Shown piece after piece: positions 32,462 through 43,928 of a DNA stretch of 64,000 nucleotides (position 1 is its first letter; every line of letters starts with the position of its first letter). Location: the NCBI RefSeq assembly GCF_027595985.1, contig NC_073307.1, positions 120,445,678 through 120,509,677 on the forward strand. The letters run 5' to 3'. The position numbers and the translations under genes are program-made. Origin of the DNA: Sorex araneus (taxonomy: Eukaryota > Chordata > Mammalia > Eulipotyphla > Soricidae). Below the pieces are notes generated by a model that had not been told where the DNA came from, ran no database searches, and saw only the letters and a list, made by a program, of their open reading frames with translations.

Positions 32462-33561
32462 TAAATTGTACTATCAAAACACCATGAGGCGAAATAAGGA
32501 TAGATTATCTGACCAGTGAATTAGGGCTGAGACCCCAGATGTAATTTCTCAGATCTATGGACAGTTAATCTATGACAAAGGAACTGGATGCATGAATTTG
32601 AACAAAGATAGCTTTTTCAACAAATGGTTCTGGGAAATGAGAACTTATAGAAGAAGGGGAGTGGGTGAGGGTGGGGTTTGAGGAGGAGATGGAGATAATA
32701 TAAGGACATTGTTCAAGGACCAATGAATGTTTCAGTGATGTAGAGGTATGTCAACACATGAGCCAACCATAAGAATCAATACAAGAATAGTAGAGATAAG
32801 GATCAGGAGGCTTACTCCACAGCTTAGAAGCCGGCCTCGAATGCTGGGGGATAAGGGAGCTTGGATAGAGAAGGGACCACCAAGTAAAAGGTGCTAGGAG
32901 GGCCTCCTCGGGATGGGAGATGCGGGCTGAAAATAGACTATAGACCGAACATGATGTCCACTTAATACCTCTATTGCAAACCACCCAAAAAGAGAGAGAG
33001 AGAGAGCAAAAGGGAATACCCTGCCACAGAGGTGAGGTGGGGTGGAGGGGATGGGGTGGTGGTGGTGGGAGGGATACTGGGACCATTGGTGGTGGAAAAC
33101 GGGCACTGGTGGAGGGATAGGTACTAGACCATTGTATGACTGAAATGCAAGCACGAAAGTTTGTAAGTCTGTAACTGTACCTCACGGTGATTCACTAATA
33201 ACAAATACTTAAAAAGAAAGAATCAACACAAGTGTAAGTATGTGACCGAAACTATAAGTAAAAAGTTTTGGTTTGCTAAGCAGGCAGGTAGGAAAGGGAA
33301 GGAATCATGGGATTTTCACACTGGTGGTGAATTTGGAGTTATTAAATGTTTGGAGTTAATCTAACACAAACACACAAAAAGCATTTTTGCAACATAGGCA
33401 ATGGTTGATAAAATGAAGGAAAAATTAGAGAATGACATTGTGATGGAGTGGAAGTACTTGATTTCCTTCAGGATTGTGTAATCTCTAAAGAGAGAGAAAA
33501 ATTTATCTCCCTTCAGGGTTGAAGATATATACCAAGATGTCAGTCATCTTCATGCAGAATC

Positions 33562-33736
33562 CACAGCATTTCCTGAAAGACCAGATAGGGCAATGAGGAA
33601 GTCCAGAAAGTTCAGGAGCAGTGTGTCAGTACTGACAGTTGGAAGAAGGGCCTGATCACTTCCATTCATTGGTGTGGCTGTAGTGCCCCAGCCTGAGACA
33701 GTTGGATCCATGATCAGAACTCTTCCACTGGTGCCC
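33562..33736 (-). pseudogene. MRGPRX-like receptor fragment (first 50 codons only)
   Basis: On the minus strand an acceptor (gttccag, AG at 33737-33738) precedes a 25-base leader and an ATG at 33709-33711. The frame opens MDPTVSGWGTTATPMNGS and runs into TM1 (ALSGLSGNAV), aligning with both intact receptors. After codon 50 (33562) homology stops abruptly and a stop follows three codons later. No TM2-TM7 remnant is visible below it. It is a truncated gene copy, broken by deletion or incomplete duplication, with the reading frame intact up to the break. Confidence 0.88.
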
Positions 33737-34100
33737 CTGGAACACGAACAAGCCTGGATCACCTGCTGTATGATTATGGGTAATGGATTTCAGGGTGACT
33801 CTGCTAAGTAGAAATACTGGTATTCCTATTTCAGAGTATGGAAATCAAGGTACATTGAGATTAAGATACTATTGGTCAAAACCTCTGAGTTCTGTAATTT
33901 TCATTTAAACCCAGTATTTCTGACTTCACTGACTGAATATCTTTACTGCAACATGAATTCCCAGCTGTCATGCATAAATAGGGTCCAGTAATCCTCTCTC
34001 AGTGTCCTAGGCCATGATAAGTTCATGGAGGCTAGAGGAGGAAAATCTGTACAGAAGGTGTCATGGGTATAGCCATGCCTCTAAGACATTTTCTAATCTA
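33737..34100 (-). repeat. duplicated upstream flank of the receptor fragment
   Basis: tttcagagtatggaaatcaaggtacattgagattaagatact aligns with 24100-24150 and 45140-45185; gtcctaggccatgataag...atggaggctagaggagg aligns with 45325-45380. It shows that this fragment came from a genomic duplication rather than retrocopying. Confidence 0.65.
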
Positions 34101-34261
34101 AGGATAGTAGCAAATGATTTTCTATGAATTAAATGATAAAATTACCACTATTTCCCCCTGTCTCCCAGTTTAATGGAGTGGTGTTAACTTTGTCGAAAGA
34201 ATTCTTTTGTGAAGTGATGAAGTGAAGGTTTTGGGGGCAGTGGATGGAAAAAGAAAAGTAT

Positions 34262-34432
34262 TTTTATTTATTTATTTATTTATTTTTTGCTTTTTGGGTC
34301 ACACCTGGCGATGCACAGGGGTTACTCCTGGCTCTGCACTCAGGAATTACTCCTGGCGGTGCTCAGGGGACCATATCGGATGCTGGGGATCGAACCCGGG
34401 TCGGCTGCTTGCAAGGCAAACGCCCTACCCAC
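34262..34432 (-). mobile_element. SOR SINE, head end missing
   Basis: Near-consensus minus-strand copy that stops at gccctacccactgg. The last 20 or so bases of the head (box A side) are absent, so it is 5' truncated. Confidence 0.9.
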
Positions 34433-34584
34433 TGGAAAGGTATTTATTTTTAAACCACTTGCAGTTTGGGATAAAAATCACCTTTGTTCATGTGAATATA
34501 TGAATTCCAACCTGAGAAAACAGAGAGACTCACATTTGGGTCAATAATAGCTGATGAGTCATCCAGAACTTTACTCATGGAAAC

Positions 34585-34925
34585 TCTTTTTGAAAATTTT
34601 TTTTATTGAGTTTCTTTGGTTTAAAATGTTTCTATTAAGGGTCTTCATGCACATAATTTCAACACCACCCATCATTAGAGTAACCCCCCCACCCCAGGAT
34701 CCAACGCTCTTCACCCCAAACTCAATTGTATGGATCAGTTCTTCTATTTTGTTGCTTTTTTTTTTAAAAAAAAATCTTTGTTGCTACCTTTTTGTGTATC
34801 TTTAAATACCACACACAAGAGAGATAAGTCTGTATTCATACCTTTCCTTCTGACTTCATTCAGTCTCTCTTATGATACCCTCTAGTCCCACCCATGTTAC
34901 TGTTCATTCATTGTGGTGAGAATGT
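34585..34925 (-). mobile_element. L1 3'-UTR fragment
   Basis: Inverted: ttttattgagtttctttggtttaaaatg, cttcatgcacataatttcaac, then ctgacttcattcagtctctcttatgatacc from the ORF2 end. Confidence 0.7.
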
Positions 34926-34934
34926 TGTCTAGTT

Positions 34935-35190
34935 CAGCCTTTATGAAAATCAATATGAAGAGCTATCTAAAAAATATTAATAGAACTACCATATGATCCA
35001 ATGATGCCAGTTCTTGACATCTGTCCCCCAAACACAAAATCAAATTTAAAGAATATATGTAAACATATATTTATCATTGCAATTAACCATAGCCAAGACG
35101 TGGAAACAACGAAAACGCCCAACTACAGATGAATGAATCAAGAACATGTGGTACATGTACACAGTGGAATATGATGCAACTTGTATAGCC
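34935..35190 (+). mobile_element. L1 ORF2 3' fragment
   Basis: agaactaccatatgatccaatgatgcc, aaccatagccaagacgtggaaacaac and ggtacatgtacacagtggaat keep L1 ORF2 order. With the preceding entry it forms an inverted pair. Confidence 0.75.
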
Positions 35191-35439
35191 TCTTTTGTTG
35201 TCTCTGATCACAGTGAGTGAAGAACTCTCCTATTTATAGTTTTATTTCCATTTATAGATAAGGTCAATGAAGCAGTAACAAGTCGAATGGTTGTCAGATC
35301 TCAAGCAAATAGGTGGCAGAAACTTTCTTTGAATCCACAGGTCTATGTTTGAGTCCTATTTGTTACCTGTCCTGTATACCAACTGCCCAGATTCAGGGTC
35401 GCTTTCATTTATTTATTTAAAAAAATATTTTATTTATTT

Positions 35440-35630
35440 ATTTATTTATTTATTTGCTTTTTTTGGAGGGGGGGGGTCACACCCAGCGATGCACAGGGGT
35501 TACTCCTGGCTCTGCACTCAGGAATTACTCCTGGCGGTGCTCAGGGGACCATATGGGATGCTGGGATTCGAACGCGGGTTGGCTGAGTGCAAGGCAAACG
35601 CCATACCCTCTGTGCTATCACTCCAGCCCC
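35440..35630 (-). mobile_element. SOR SINE, full length
   Basis: Near-consensus minus-strand copy with a (TTTA)n-type tail and a run of eight G between the tail and gtcacacccagcg, unlike other copies. Confidence 0.92.
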
Positions 35631-35639
35631 CAAATTATT

Positions 35640-35775
35640 TTATTTTTATAGCTGTTCACAATGATTTATTGCATTCAATATTCCAACATCAATGTCACCA
35701 CCATTACACCTTCCCACCACTATCATTTTGAATTTTCCCAACCACCACCAAGTCTGCCCCAAAAGCAGTCTCTAA
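35640..35775 (-). mobile_element. old L1 3'-UTR fragment
   Basis: Inverted: gcattcaatattccaacatcaatgtcaccacc ... accaagtctgcc. Confidence 0.5.
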
Positions 35776-36092
35776 ATAATTTATTTTGTATTGTTTGTTA
35801 TGAATAATTTTCTAAAAATGATTTTAAAATATCTCATTAGGAGAAAGTGTATGAAGATTGTTATATCTCATCCTGGAGTCATTAAGCCCTTACATAAGAG
35901 ATTACTAACACATTGTTACAAGTTAAGCTGTGTGTGTTAATATTTTCATAATTGGGATTGGTCTCCTTCTACTTCACATCCCATCCAATGTGGTGTGCTA
36001 CTTCTGGTATACATCAGTGGTGTCGTGTATAAGATGTTGCTCCAGGAATTCTAAAATTTTGAATGGGGTGATATAGCTGGAGTTAAATTTTT

Positions 36093-36813
36093 TTTTTATT
36101 TCTTCTTTTTAATTTGGGGGAGCAAACAGGAGTTCTGCAGCTACTTCTGGCTATTCTTAGCCTACATTATATATATATATATTTTATTTTATTTTATTAA
36201 ATCACCGTGTGGAAGATTACAATGCTCTCGGGCTTAGGTCTCAGTTATACAATGCTGAAACAACCATCCCTTCACCAGTGCCCATATACCACCACCAAAA
36301 AAAAAAAACCCACACAGTACACCTCCCATCCCGCCCTCCCACCCCCTACCTTGTAACTGATAAGTTTCATTTTACATTCTGTTTACTTTGGTTACATTCA
36401 ATATTTCAACACAAACCTCACTATTGTTGTTAGGAGTACCCCACTAGATTCAGACCTACTATGAAGACAAATAAGGTCGCGCGGCCCCGGTAGCGGCCGC
36501 GCGGTTTTGAATTTCTGTACTTTAACAAGAAGTCCAGGGAGATTTCTTCCAGATATTAGATAATTGCAGGCTTGAAAACCCAATCTGTGGTCGTCTTAAT
36601 ATGGCGGCCACCGCGCCCTTCATCCCCGGAGAGAAAGAGGCGAGAGAGAGAGAAATACCTTTCCCCTCCCGGGCGGGCACGGGGCCAAGGCTTAGTTCTC
36701 AGGCTGGAGACATTCTGCGAGGAGTTGCTCACACCGAAAGAGGTTTTGCTGGGTCTGGATTCACGCTTGTACAGCTGTGGAGAGGCCGCACATGCGTGCG
36801 GCCCCCGGGATCA
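36093..36813 (-). mobile_element. composite element: GC-rich head, L1 3'-UTR, 3'-transduced flank
   Basis: CTGGAGTTAAATTTTT flanks the unit at 36077-36092 and 36814-36829, so all 721 bp inserted at once. On the minus strand it starts with a GC-rich head (about 36480-36813) containing gccgccatatt, a good YY1-type site near 36595-36610, and two strongly GC palindromic stretches. It then passes into standard L1 3' UTR ending ggtgatttaataaaataaaa at about 36183. Beyond that signal another 75 or so bases (gtaggctaagaatagccag...) lead to a second A-run at the target-site duplication, a 3'-transduction pattern. It has no open reading frame of note. Confidence 0.75.
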
Positions 36814-37140
36814 CTGGAGTTAAATTTTTAACTGAATGGTGACTTTGGGGTCCAAAGGCATCTCTGCAGGTTGTTGATCTCTTCTGAGATTTATGAGTCT
36901 CTGGATCATGGCCAGTTAATGAGCTTATATGGAGACAGAGGTAGTTTGTGGGAGTTACTTTTAGGCTCTCAGAAGAATAGGGAGCTGCGGGGAGGTAGCC
37001 CATCCCTGTCCTGTGAGAGAGTCGAGATATCAGAGAGAGCCTGGAGATTTTGGGAGTATTGCTTTTAACAGAGATATGAGACAAGGTAAGTCAGAAATGT
37101 TTAAGCCAGACCCCAAGAATAAAATCAAAATAGTAAAGAT

Positions 37141-37183
37141 TTTATCCCCGTTAACGGGGATAAATTTTCTTTAAAGAAAATTT
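37141..37183. repeat. two overlapping perfect palindromes
   Basis: 37141-37164 is a perfect 24-bp palindrome, tttatccccgtt/aacggggataaa. 37162-37183 is a perfect 22-bp palindrome, aaattttcttt/aaagaaaattt. They share three A. No repeat family is recognised around them. Confidence 0.95.
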
Positions 37184-37184
37184 C

Positions 37185-37439
37185 ATGTTGATAAAAGAAA
37201 AAACAAACTCACAAAGAGAAAAGTGGATGCTAGTAGAAGCCAAACCGCCAGTCTCAAATGCATCAGTTGTCTATCCTGTTTTAGATAGACTGATATTGTT
37301 CTCTATTGCGGATGAAGAAGATGGTAGAAGAACTACAGGTGGAAAGAACCTGTCCTTCCAGGGCAGAGAGGAAAGAACGGAATCGCCTGTCCTCTGTTCT
37401 AGTTCTTGCAGTTCTAATGAGGAGTTGGAAGAGATGTAG
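37185..37439 (+). other. unassigned 84-codon open frame
   Basis: The frame opens just after the palindromes and ends in a Ser/Glu-rich stretch (SSSCSSNEELEEM). It could be a retro-element or gene remnant. I see no recognisable domain and do not claim a gene. Confidence 0.2.
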
Positions 37440-37723
37440 AAATTCTATTACCCTCTTTCGTGACACCTTGTAGTTTTTTTTTATGCATGAAACTTAACAC
37501 AGCTGCAACTGCAATTCTCAGAATATTTATTATTTTTAATTTATTTTGTTTCTTTTCTTAAAGCTTAATAAACCTGGAACAGCATGGTTTTTATTTGGTT
37601 GTTATTCATAATTATATCCACAGCATCTAGTATATATTTTAAAGTTTATTGCAACATCCTCATTTAACAAAGACACATTGAGACTTAATAGAGACAAATG
37701 GATAAGGCAAGAATTTCCAGTAA

Positions 37724-37810
37724 GATGACTGAAATGCAAGCACAAGCACAGAAGTTTGTAAGTCTGTAACTGTACCTCACGGTGATTAACTAATAAAAAT
37801 ATGAAAAAAA
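37724..37810 (+). mobile_element. very short L1 insertion (87 bp) with target-site duplication
   Basis: Only the last bases of the L1 3' UTR (gatgactgaaatgcaagcac ... ctcacggtgattaactaataaaaatatg) are present, flanked by AAGAATTTCCAGTAA at 37709-37723 and 37811-37825. It is an extreme 5' truncation. Confidence 0.93.
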
Positions 37811-37825
37811 AAGAATTTCCAGTAA

Positions 37826-38477
37826 CATTCTTTGTTATCAGCACCTTGTCTGAATCTTTCCTGTTCTTGCCATATCATTCATTATGGCTCTTGCCATATC
37901 ATTCATCAGGCTCTTGGGAAAAATACTCATGTGAGCATATACTGGAGAAAAATATCAGGATTAAGGCCTCACACTGTAGACAATCTACTCCTTTCAACAC
38001 AGTAATTCTGATATTTTTTGATGAGGAAACACCCCATTCCCATCCTTCCTTGCTGCCATGACCTAGCTCTTGCCAGTGGGAGGTGAGCAGAAAAGAGGCA
38101 CCATTTACTTTGACTCTTCCTTCCTTTCTGTTCCCCTGAGCAGAAATATTGGTGTGTCTGGAATACCACATGTGGAAACCTGTTGGGTAAGTCAGTTTTG
38201 GGGGTTAGGGGGATGCAAGTTAGACCAGCCTCTGTGGTGTATACTACCTTGGAGTCACCAGTTAAGGTCTAGTAACTTCTCTGTTGTTTAAGTCACAGTT
38301 GTACTTGATTTATTCTAGTGTTACTAGAACAATTAATGTAAAATATTTATAATTTTAAAATTATATATAATTTAATATATATAAAATTTGTATAATTATC
38401 ATTAAGGAAAATCTGTTCCAGTTTTAGTGTGTTTATGAAAATGAGATATTATTCTAAAGAGATGGCACTCAAGAGGA

Positions 38478-38478
<1 letters not shown>
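37826..38478. other. intergenic, nothing recognised
   Basis: Contains a 22-base tandem duplication near 37870-37912 (cttgccatatcattcat twice) and an AT-rich run at 38340-38400; no gene. Confidence 0.4.
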
Positions 38479-38545
<67 letters not shown>

Positions 38546-38560
38546 GAGAGATCCTAGGAA
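38479..38560. repeat. (TG)n(AG)n microsatellite
   Basis: Compound run, about 22 bases of TG then about 50 of AG. Confidence 0.93.
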
Positions 38561-38860
38561 AACCACCCATGAAGAGACTATAAGAAATGGTGGATCTCCT
38601 GCTTGCGTGTGATTTCAAGTCCATCTGTGCTACTCCCTGGTGTTTTGTAGAAATTATCTCTGGCCCCTTAGGAGGTGGGTTCCTCCTTCTTTCTCTCTCT
38701 TCCTCCTGGTGGCATTCAGTGAAATGGAGATCCTGATAGAGGATTGGAGAGCAGCGAAGGGCATTAGGAATTTTAACTTCCTGGCTCTCCCTGCCAGGAT
38801 TGAGATGACAATATCAGTCTTACTCTAGCCTTGGAAAGCCCTTCTTTGAGGACTCTTTTT

Positions 38861-39033
38861 TTTTTTTTGCTTTTTGGGTCACACCCGGCAATGCACAGGG
38901 GTCATTCCTGGCTCATGCACTCAGGAATCACCCCTGGTGGTGCTCAGGGGACCATATGGGATGCTGGGATTCGAACCTGGGTCGGCCGCGTGCAAGGCAA
39001 ACGCCCTACCCGTTGTGCTATCACTCCAGCCCC
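38861..39033 (-). mobile_element. SOR SINE with target-site duplication
   Basis: Minus-strand near-consensus copy; tgaggactctttt on the left and tgaagactctttt on the right (39034-39046) form a duplication with one mismatch. Confidence 0.92.
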
Positions 39034-39534
39034 TGAAGACTCTTTTCTGTATCTACAGCTGCAACTACAGATGCTTTCAGAGTTCCAGAGTTCCACCCTC
39101 TCCTTTTCTTTCAGGCTTAGTGATGTAAAGCTCACTGTTATTCCTTTCCCTGGAGGCTAGTAGTCACTCTCTCATGTAACTTTCTTATTGCTAATATGGA
39201 ATCACAGTGGGATATTATAAATTTATTGTATGTAAAATGCAGTATCTAATTAACTAATTAATCAATTGCATTTATGTGTCTCAAACCCAACACCTAACAT
39301 ATCCCAGGTGAGAACTTTGCTAGTGATGCATATCCCCCCCACCTCCCGCCATCCCAGACCCAGTCATTTCTTTCTGGGCCTTCGTTTTCTGCGGTGCTTC
39401 TAAGTAATAAGTAAGGAAAACAAGGCTGGGTTATTCACAGTGTTTCAGCTTTGGAATACTTGAATGTAAATTACCTTTCTCCCTAAATTATTTAAGAAAC
39501 ACACTAGAGCATGATTTCACTTTTTTTGTTAATT

Positions 39535-39700
39535 AATTTATGCTTTAATTAAATCACTGAAGCACAGTTACAAAGTTGTTCAAGATTGGGTTTCAGTCAT
39601 ACAGTGTTCCAACATCCATCCCTTCACCAGTGTACATTTCCCACCACCAATGTCCCCAGTTATCCTGATACTCACCCGCCATGGCCCTGCCTGTCCATGA
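39535..39700 (-). mobile_element. L1 3'-UTR fragment
   Basis: Inverted: attaaatcactgaagcacagttac, tttcagtcatacagtgttccaacatcc, ccaccaccaatgtccccagtta. Confidence 0.85.
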
Positions 39701-39954
39701 TTTCACTTTGAATGGTTGTGATGAAAAGGGGAACGAAGAGAGGATGTGATAAGCGAACAGTCTTGATTCATTAACCTGATTCATTAACCCACATTAACTT
39801 GCTGGGGAATACAAGCCCTCAAGAGTATCTCGTAGGGAGCTTATATTCATTCCTTTATTTTTCTATCTGAGCTCCTTAGCTCCAGAACACTTTATCCTCA
39901 TGTAGAAAACCCAATAATAGACTTAGAACGAAGTAGCTGATAAACATACTTGAT

Positions 39955-40345
39955 TTTTATTCTTCTTGCTGCAGGTGACAAGGTATCCTGTGATGATGAG
40001 AAAAACTTTCTGGAACTGGCAGGCATCAGAGGATAGTTCCTTGCCCAGCGAGGAGTCTCCTTCTATTGGAGGGTGAGACCTGATTCTGGAGGGAGGTTTA
40101 TCAAGATGCTGGTCAACCTTGTGATTTCCTGCAAAGGGTCTGCTGGCAACTGTGAGTGTGCAGTCCTCTGAGGCATGCCCTCATGATGTGTTTTTTTCTG
40201 GGTTAAGTTTTATCCCCATCTCTCAATCTTACTACCCCACCCATCCATTCTTTCCTGCAAATGGTTGCTGCTTTGGAGTCCTTGCTGCAAGCTGTGACCT
40301 TGGGCAGAAATGCCATCCAATGAGCTTGAAACAGGGGGAATTATA
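39955..40345 (-). repeat. noncoding segment duplicated with the receptor cluster, copy 2
   Basis: Partner of 27850-28210; see the shared blocks there. Same orientation, about 12.1 kb apart, with substitutions and small indels of a comparable level to the receptor flanks. Confidence 0.6.
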
Positions 40346-41267
40346 ACTGAGAGTAAAGCACAATATCTTTACTTGCCAAGGTCTTTAATGGTCTGTATCA
40401 CTTTTTATCATTACTTAGCAATACATTATAAAAATTTACTTTTATTTATCAGAATTCTGTTTTCTAAAAGCATCAGCAATCTTTAGGTTTCTCTATAATT
40501 CTTTGATTAGTTATGCTCATAAGATTGAAGACAAAAATTGTGTGCATTTTCTGTAATAAATACAATACCAATTTATACCCAATATATGATATGATAATAT
40601 TGGAACAAGGCAGAGAGTCTTGGGTATATCAGACTTGAAACTAAAACGAACATGATTTATATGCCACTAATCTAATAAGAAGTTGACAAAAGGTAAGGAT
40701 AATTGGATAATATAAACAGAAATGTGGAAAAAAGAAAACTGAAAATTAAAACATGTAGAAATGAAGAATACCTTTGATAAGTTCATAAGTGGATTGGGCA
40801 CAATCTTTGAAGTAATAATTGAATCTGAAGATATGCTAATAGAAATTTTACAAATTAAAAAGCATTTATTTTTGTTTCTGAGGCCATATATGGTGCTGTT
40901 CAGGGGGCCACGTTGTGCTAGCAATAGAATCCTGCACTCATACATGCAAGACCTTAACTCTAGCCCTTTGAGTCATTTCTCGAACCTTTAAAGAAATACT
41001 GGAAGTAACAATGGTAGTGAATTTTCAAAATTATTGAGTATCATCTAAAGAAAGATCATATCCAGCAGTTAATATACAAAGTCTATGTCCCACATTCAAT
41101 TGATTTTATTCCAGATAAACTATTTTATACACTACCATAATGATATACATGATGTACTACATTGAACTAAATAGCACAAAGACTGAACTCTATTGTATAC
41201 TGTTATCATGTGTTATATAATGTTATAATTTTTTTAATTTAATTTTTTAAATTTAATTTTTCTTTGC
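40346..41267. other. AT-rich intergenic with one decayed SINE
   Basis: 40868-40990 is an old minus-strand SOR remnant (ggccatatatggtgctgttcagggggcc ... cttaactctagccc). No gene. Confidence 0.4.
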
Positions 41268-41455
41268 ATGTGACCGACCCAGGTTCGATTCCTCCATCCC
41301 TCTTGGAGAGCCTGTCAAGCTACCAAGACTATCCCACCTGCACGGTAGAGCCTGGAAAGCTATCCTTGGCGTATTGGATATGCCAAAAACAGTAACAAAA
41401 AATCTCATAATAGAGACTTACTGGTGCCCACTCCAGCAAATGGATGAATAACCAG
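41268..41455 (+). mobile_element. SINE with SOR-type head (part) and RTE-type tail
   Basis: Begins in the head (tgcatgtgaccgacccaggttcgattcc), then the body with both caagctacc and aaagctatcc, then the tail gagacttactggtgcccactccagcaaatggatgaataac. 5' truncated and somewhat diverged. Confidence 0.9.
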
Positions 41456-41849
41456 AGACAACGCAAAGTACAGTACAGCTTAGATAGGATTACAATAGGG
41501 TTAACATTTTTGGTTTTGGTGTTTAGTTACTGCACCTTTATTACAACCAAAGGTACCCAAGACCCTCCACCACTGTCCTTATGTCATTTCTACTCCACCA
41601 ATCCTTATTCCCCTCAAGCTTCCCTCACAGTTCTGTAATTTCAGTTTTGTAATTAAAATCCAAGTCTAATTCATCATGGTACTTCGTAAAATACTTAGAG
41701 AGAAAACAAACAAAAGAGGCAAATGGAATCTGATAACTACACCATTAATTTATAAGGGAAGAGAATAATTAAAGAACAAAGCAACAAAAGCTAGATCACA
41801 CCCAGAATATACATTGAAAATGACAATAAATTATTTTATATATCAGCAA

Positions 41850-42093
41850 TTTCCCGGCGCCCGCTGAAAGTCATCTGTGGCCTTGCCCGTGGCCACGGGT
41901 GAGACTCGGCACCCAGAGCCACTTGGGTTTTAGCTCATTGCCCATTGTCCGGTGTGGGGAGGTAAAACCTAGGCTCCAGCATCGGCCGGCACGACCCCGC
42001 CCTGAGCGACCTCCCCAACTCGCCCTGACCCCACCCTGCGTCCGATTCTGCCGGCGCTACCCAGGAGTCCCAACCCGGCTCAGCCCGCCCTTA
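41850..42093. other. GC-rich island inside AT-rich L1 DNA
   Basis: About 240 bp of GC- and CpG-rich sequence with sharp edges (ttcccggcgcccgctg ... cagcccgcccttaaggg), between a poly-AT stretch and L1-like coding sequence. It might be the promoter-like head of another composite element or an LTR/LINE 5' piece. Confidence 0.5.
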
Positions 42094-42094
42094 A

Positions 42095-43910
42095 GGGAAA
42101 AAACAAACCAATTTCACTAAATATCAATGTCATAAACTTACTAGTCAACTGTACAGAGTGCCAAATAAGACAACAAAATCTCAACGTCCTGCTGCTTATT
42201 AGAGACCCATTTGAACTTTAACGGAACACACAGGTTCGAAGTAAAAAGTTTAAAAACAATCATACAAACAAAAACTTTAAAGAAGACAGAGATAATCATA
42301 TAAATATCAACAATAAAGATTTCAAACTAAAAAGGTTATGGTAGAGATATAAAGATTAAAGGAACCAGTAAATCAAAATTACTTAGCACTTGTTCACTTA
42401 TATATACCAAATAGAGGCACATCAAATATGTAAATAAATTCTTAGTAGACTTGTACAGAGATATTGAATGTAACATGGTAGTAGTGTAGTACTTTAACAC
42501 TCCACTCTCACAAAAGGCAGATCAAACAGACAAAAAAAAATCAGTAAAGGAACAAAGGAAGAGAATAATTTTATTCTTGAAGTAAAGCCTTCCAGGATGA
42601 TTTGTGCTAGTTGTTTGTGCTAATAGAAAGTCTAATAGAATTGGGTGATAAATTTTCACATATATGAAAAGTTAATTTATGACAAATGAACAAAGAACAT
42701 AAAATGAAATTGACTGAGAAGTATCTTCAATAAAAGGTGTTGGGAAAATTATAGCCACAAGCAAAATAATGATATAAAGATTCATCATTTCATACCATGG
42801 TCCAAAACTCAAAATAATACTAAAGAATTAGATGCTATATAATACTTCAGACAAAGCACTAATATCCAAAATCTATAAAACCCTCGTAGGATCAACAACC
42901 AAAAATAAAAAGCCCGAAACTCCATGAAAATGGGAAGAAGAGATGGGTAGAAACTTCAACAAAGACACGTAGATGGCCAGTAGCAATATGAAAAAGTTCT
43001 CATTATCACATAGTATCAAAAAATACTAAGGGAAAAATGAAAAAGGATAATGAGGCGTATCACCCCACACCAGTGAGAATAACACAACACACACATGTGC
43101 ACAAAATAAGCTAAAAACAAGTTTTGATAGCAGTGTAATGTAAAAGGAATCTTCACTGCCATTTGGTTGGTAGTATTGTCACTTAATCCAGCTTCTTTGG
43201 AGAACAGTATGAAGATTTTTCAAAGAAATGGAGCTCCCATTTTCCCCATTTGACTTAGCCATCCCACTTTTTGCTATCTAACCACCAATAAGAAAACATT
43301 AGCTGAAATATCTATTTTCACATATCTATTTGCAGCTCTTAGTACTATAGCCAAGGTCTGGAAGCAACACAAATGTCCCCAACAACACATGGATGGATGG
43401 ACGGATGAAGAAGTTGTGGTCAACATACAAAATAGAATACTGTGAAATGGCACAAAAAATTGTCATGCAGTTTGTGGCAACTTGGATAGAATTGGAGGAT
43501 ATGCAGAGTGAGATAAGAGCCAGATATGAGACAGAAGGATGTTTTCACTGCAATATCTGTTGTATATTGAGGAATAAATAAAGGGCCTTAATAATATTTA
43601 TCTATAGTAAGATTTGGATTCTGGAATACAGATTGAGAGTGTAGGTTTGGGAATGAGGTGGAAGGAACAAATAGGTTGACTAGAAGTAAACAGGGTCATA
43701 AATGGAGGACATGGGTGTTACTAAGGAAAGGAGCTGTATGTATCACAACATTCCTGTCAATTGGCAAAGAATGGGATGGGTGAGAGAAGCAAGGTTGGAC
43801 CAGGGGTGACATAGTGATGGACATGTAGGGTCATGAGTATTTCAGTAGTGGTGACTTGCTGTAACTCTGTACATAAATATCATAAAAACTGAACACTATT
43901 GCAATCCTAT
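42095..43910 (+). mobile_element. L1, endonuclease region joined to ORF2 C-terminus and 3' UTR
   Basis: Near 42490 the text translates in part to an L1 endonuclease motif (YFNTPLSQ...). From about 42860 it matches ORF2 C-terminal coding (actaatatccaaaatctataaaa, agatggccagtagcaatatg, ccagtgagaataac, gccatcccactttt). It ends in a degenerate 3' UTR near 43880. The central reverse transcriptase part is missing, so the element is internally deleted or two fragments lie side by side. Confidence 0.7.
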
Positions 43911-43928
43911 TACCTAAACTAAGATAAT

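Larger units (their letters stand above)
31060..33210 (+). mobile_element. L1, ORF2 second half and 3' UTR, with two SINE insertions
   Basis: ORF2 reverse transcriptase region near 31530 (ggagatgacatgattttgtac, the catalytic DD codons), then atcaaaatgaccatcctactt, ccccatcaaaattctgag, agctttttcaacaaatggttctggg. The 3' UTR from about 32660 has a G-rich tract (33040-33090) and ends ctgtacctcacggtgattcactaataac. It is frameshifted throughout and not coding. A (GA)n run and two SOR copies interrupt it. Confidence 0.85.
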
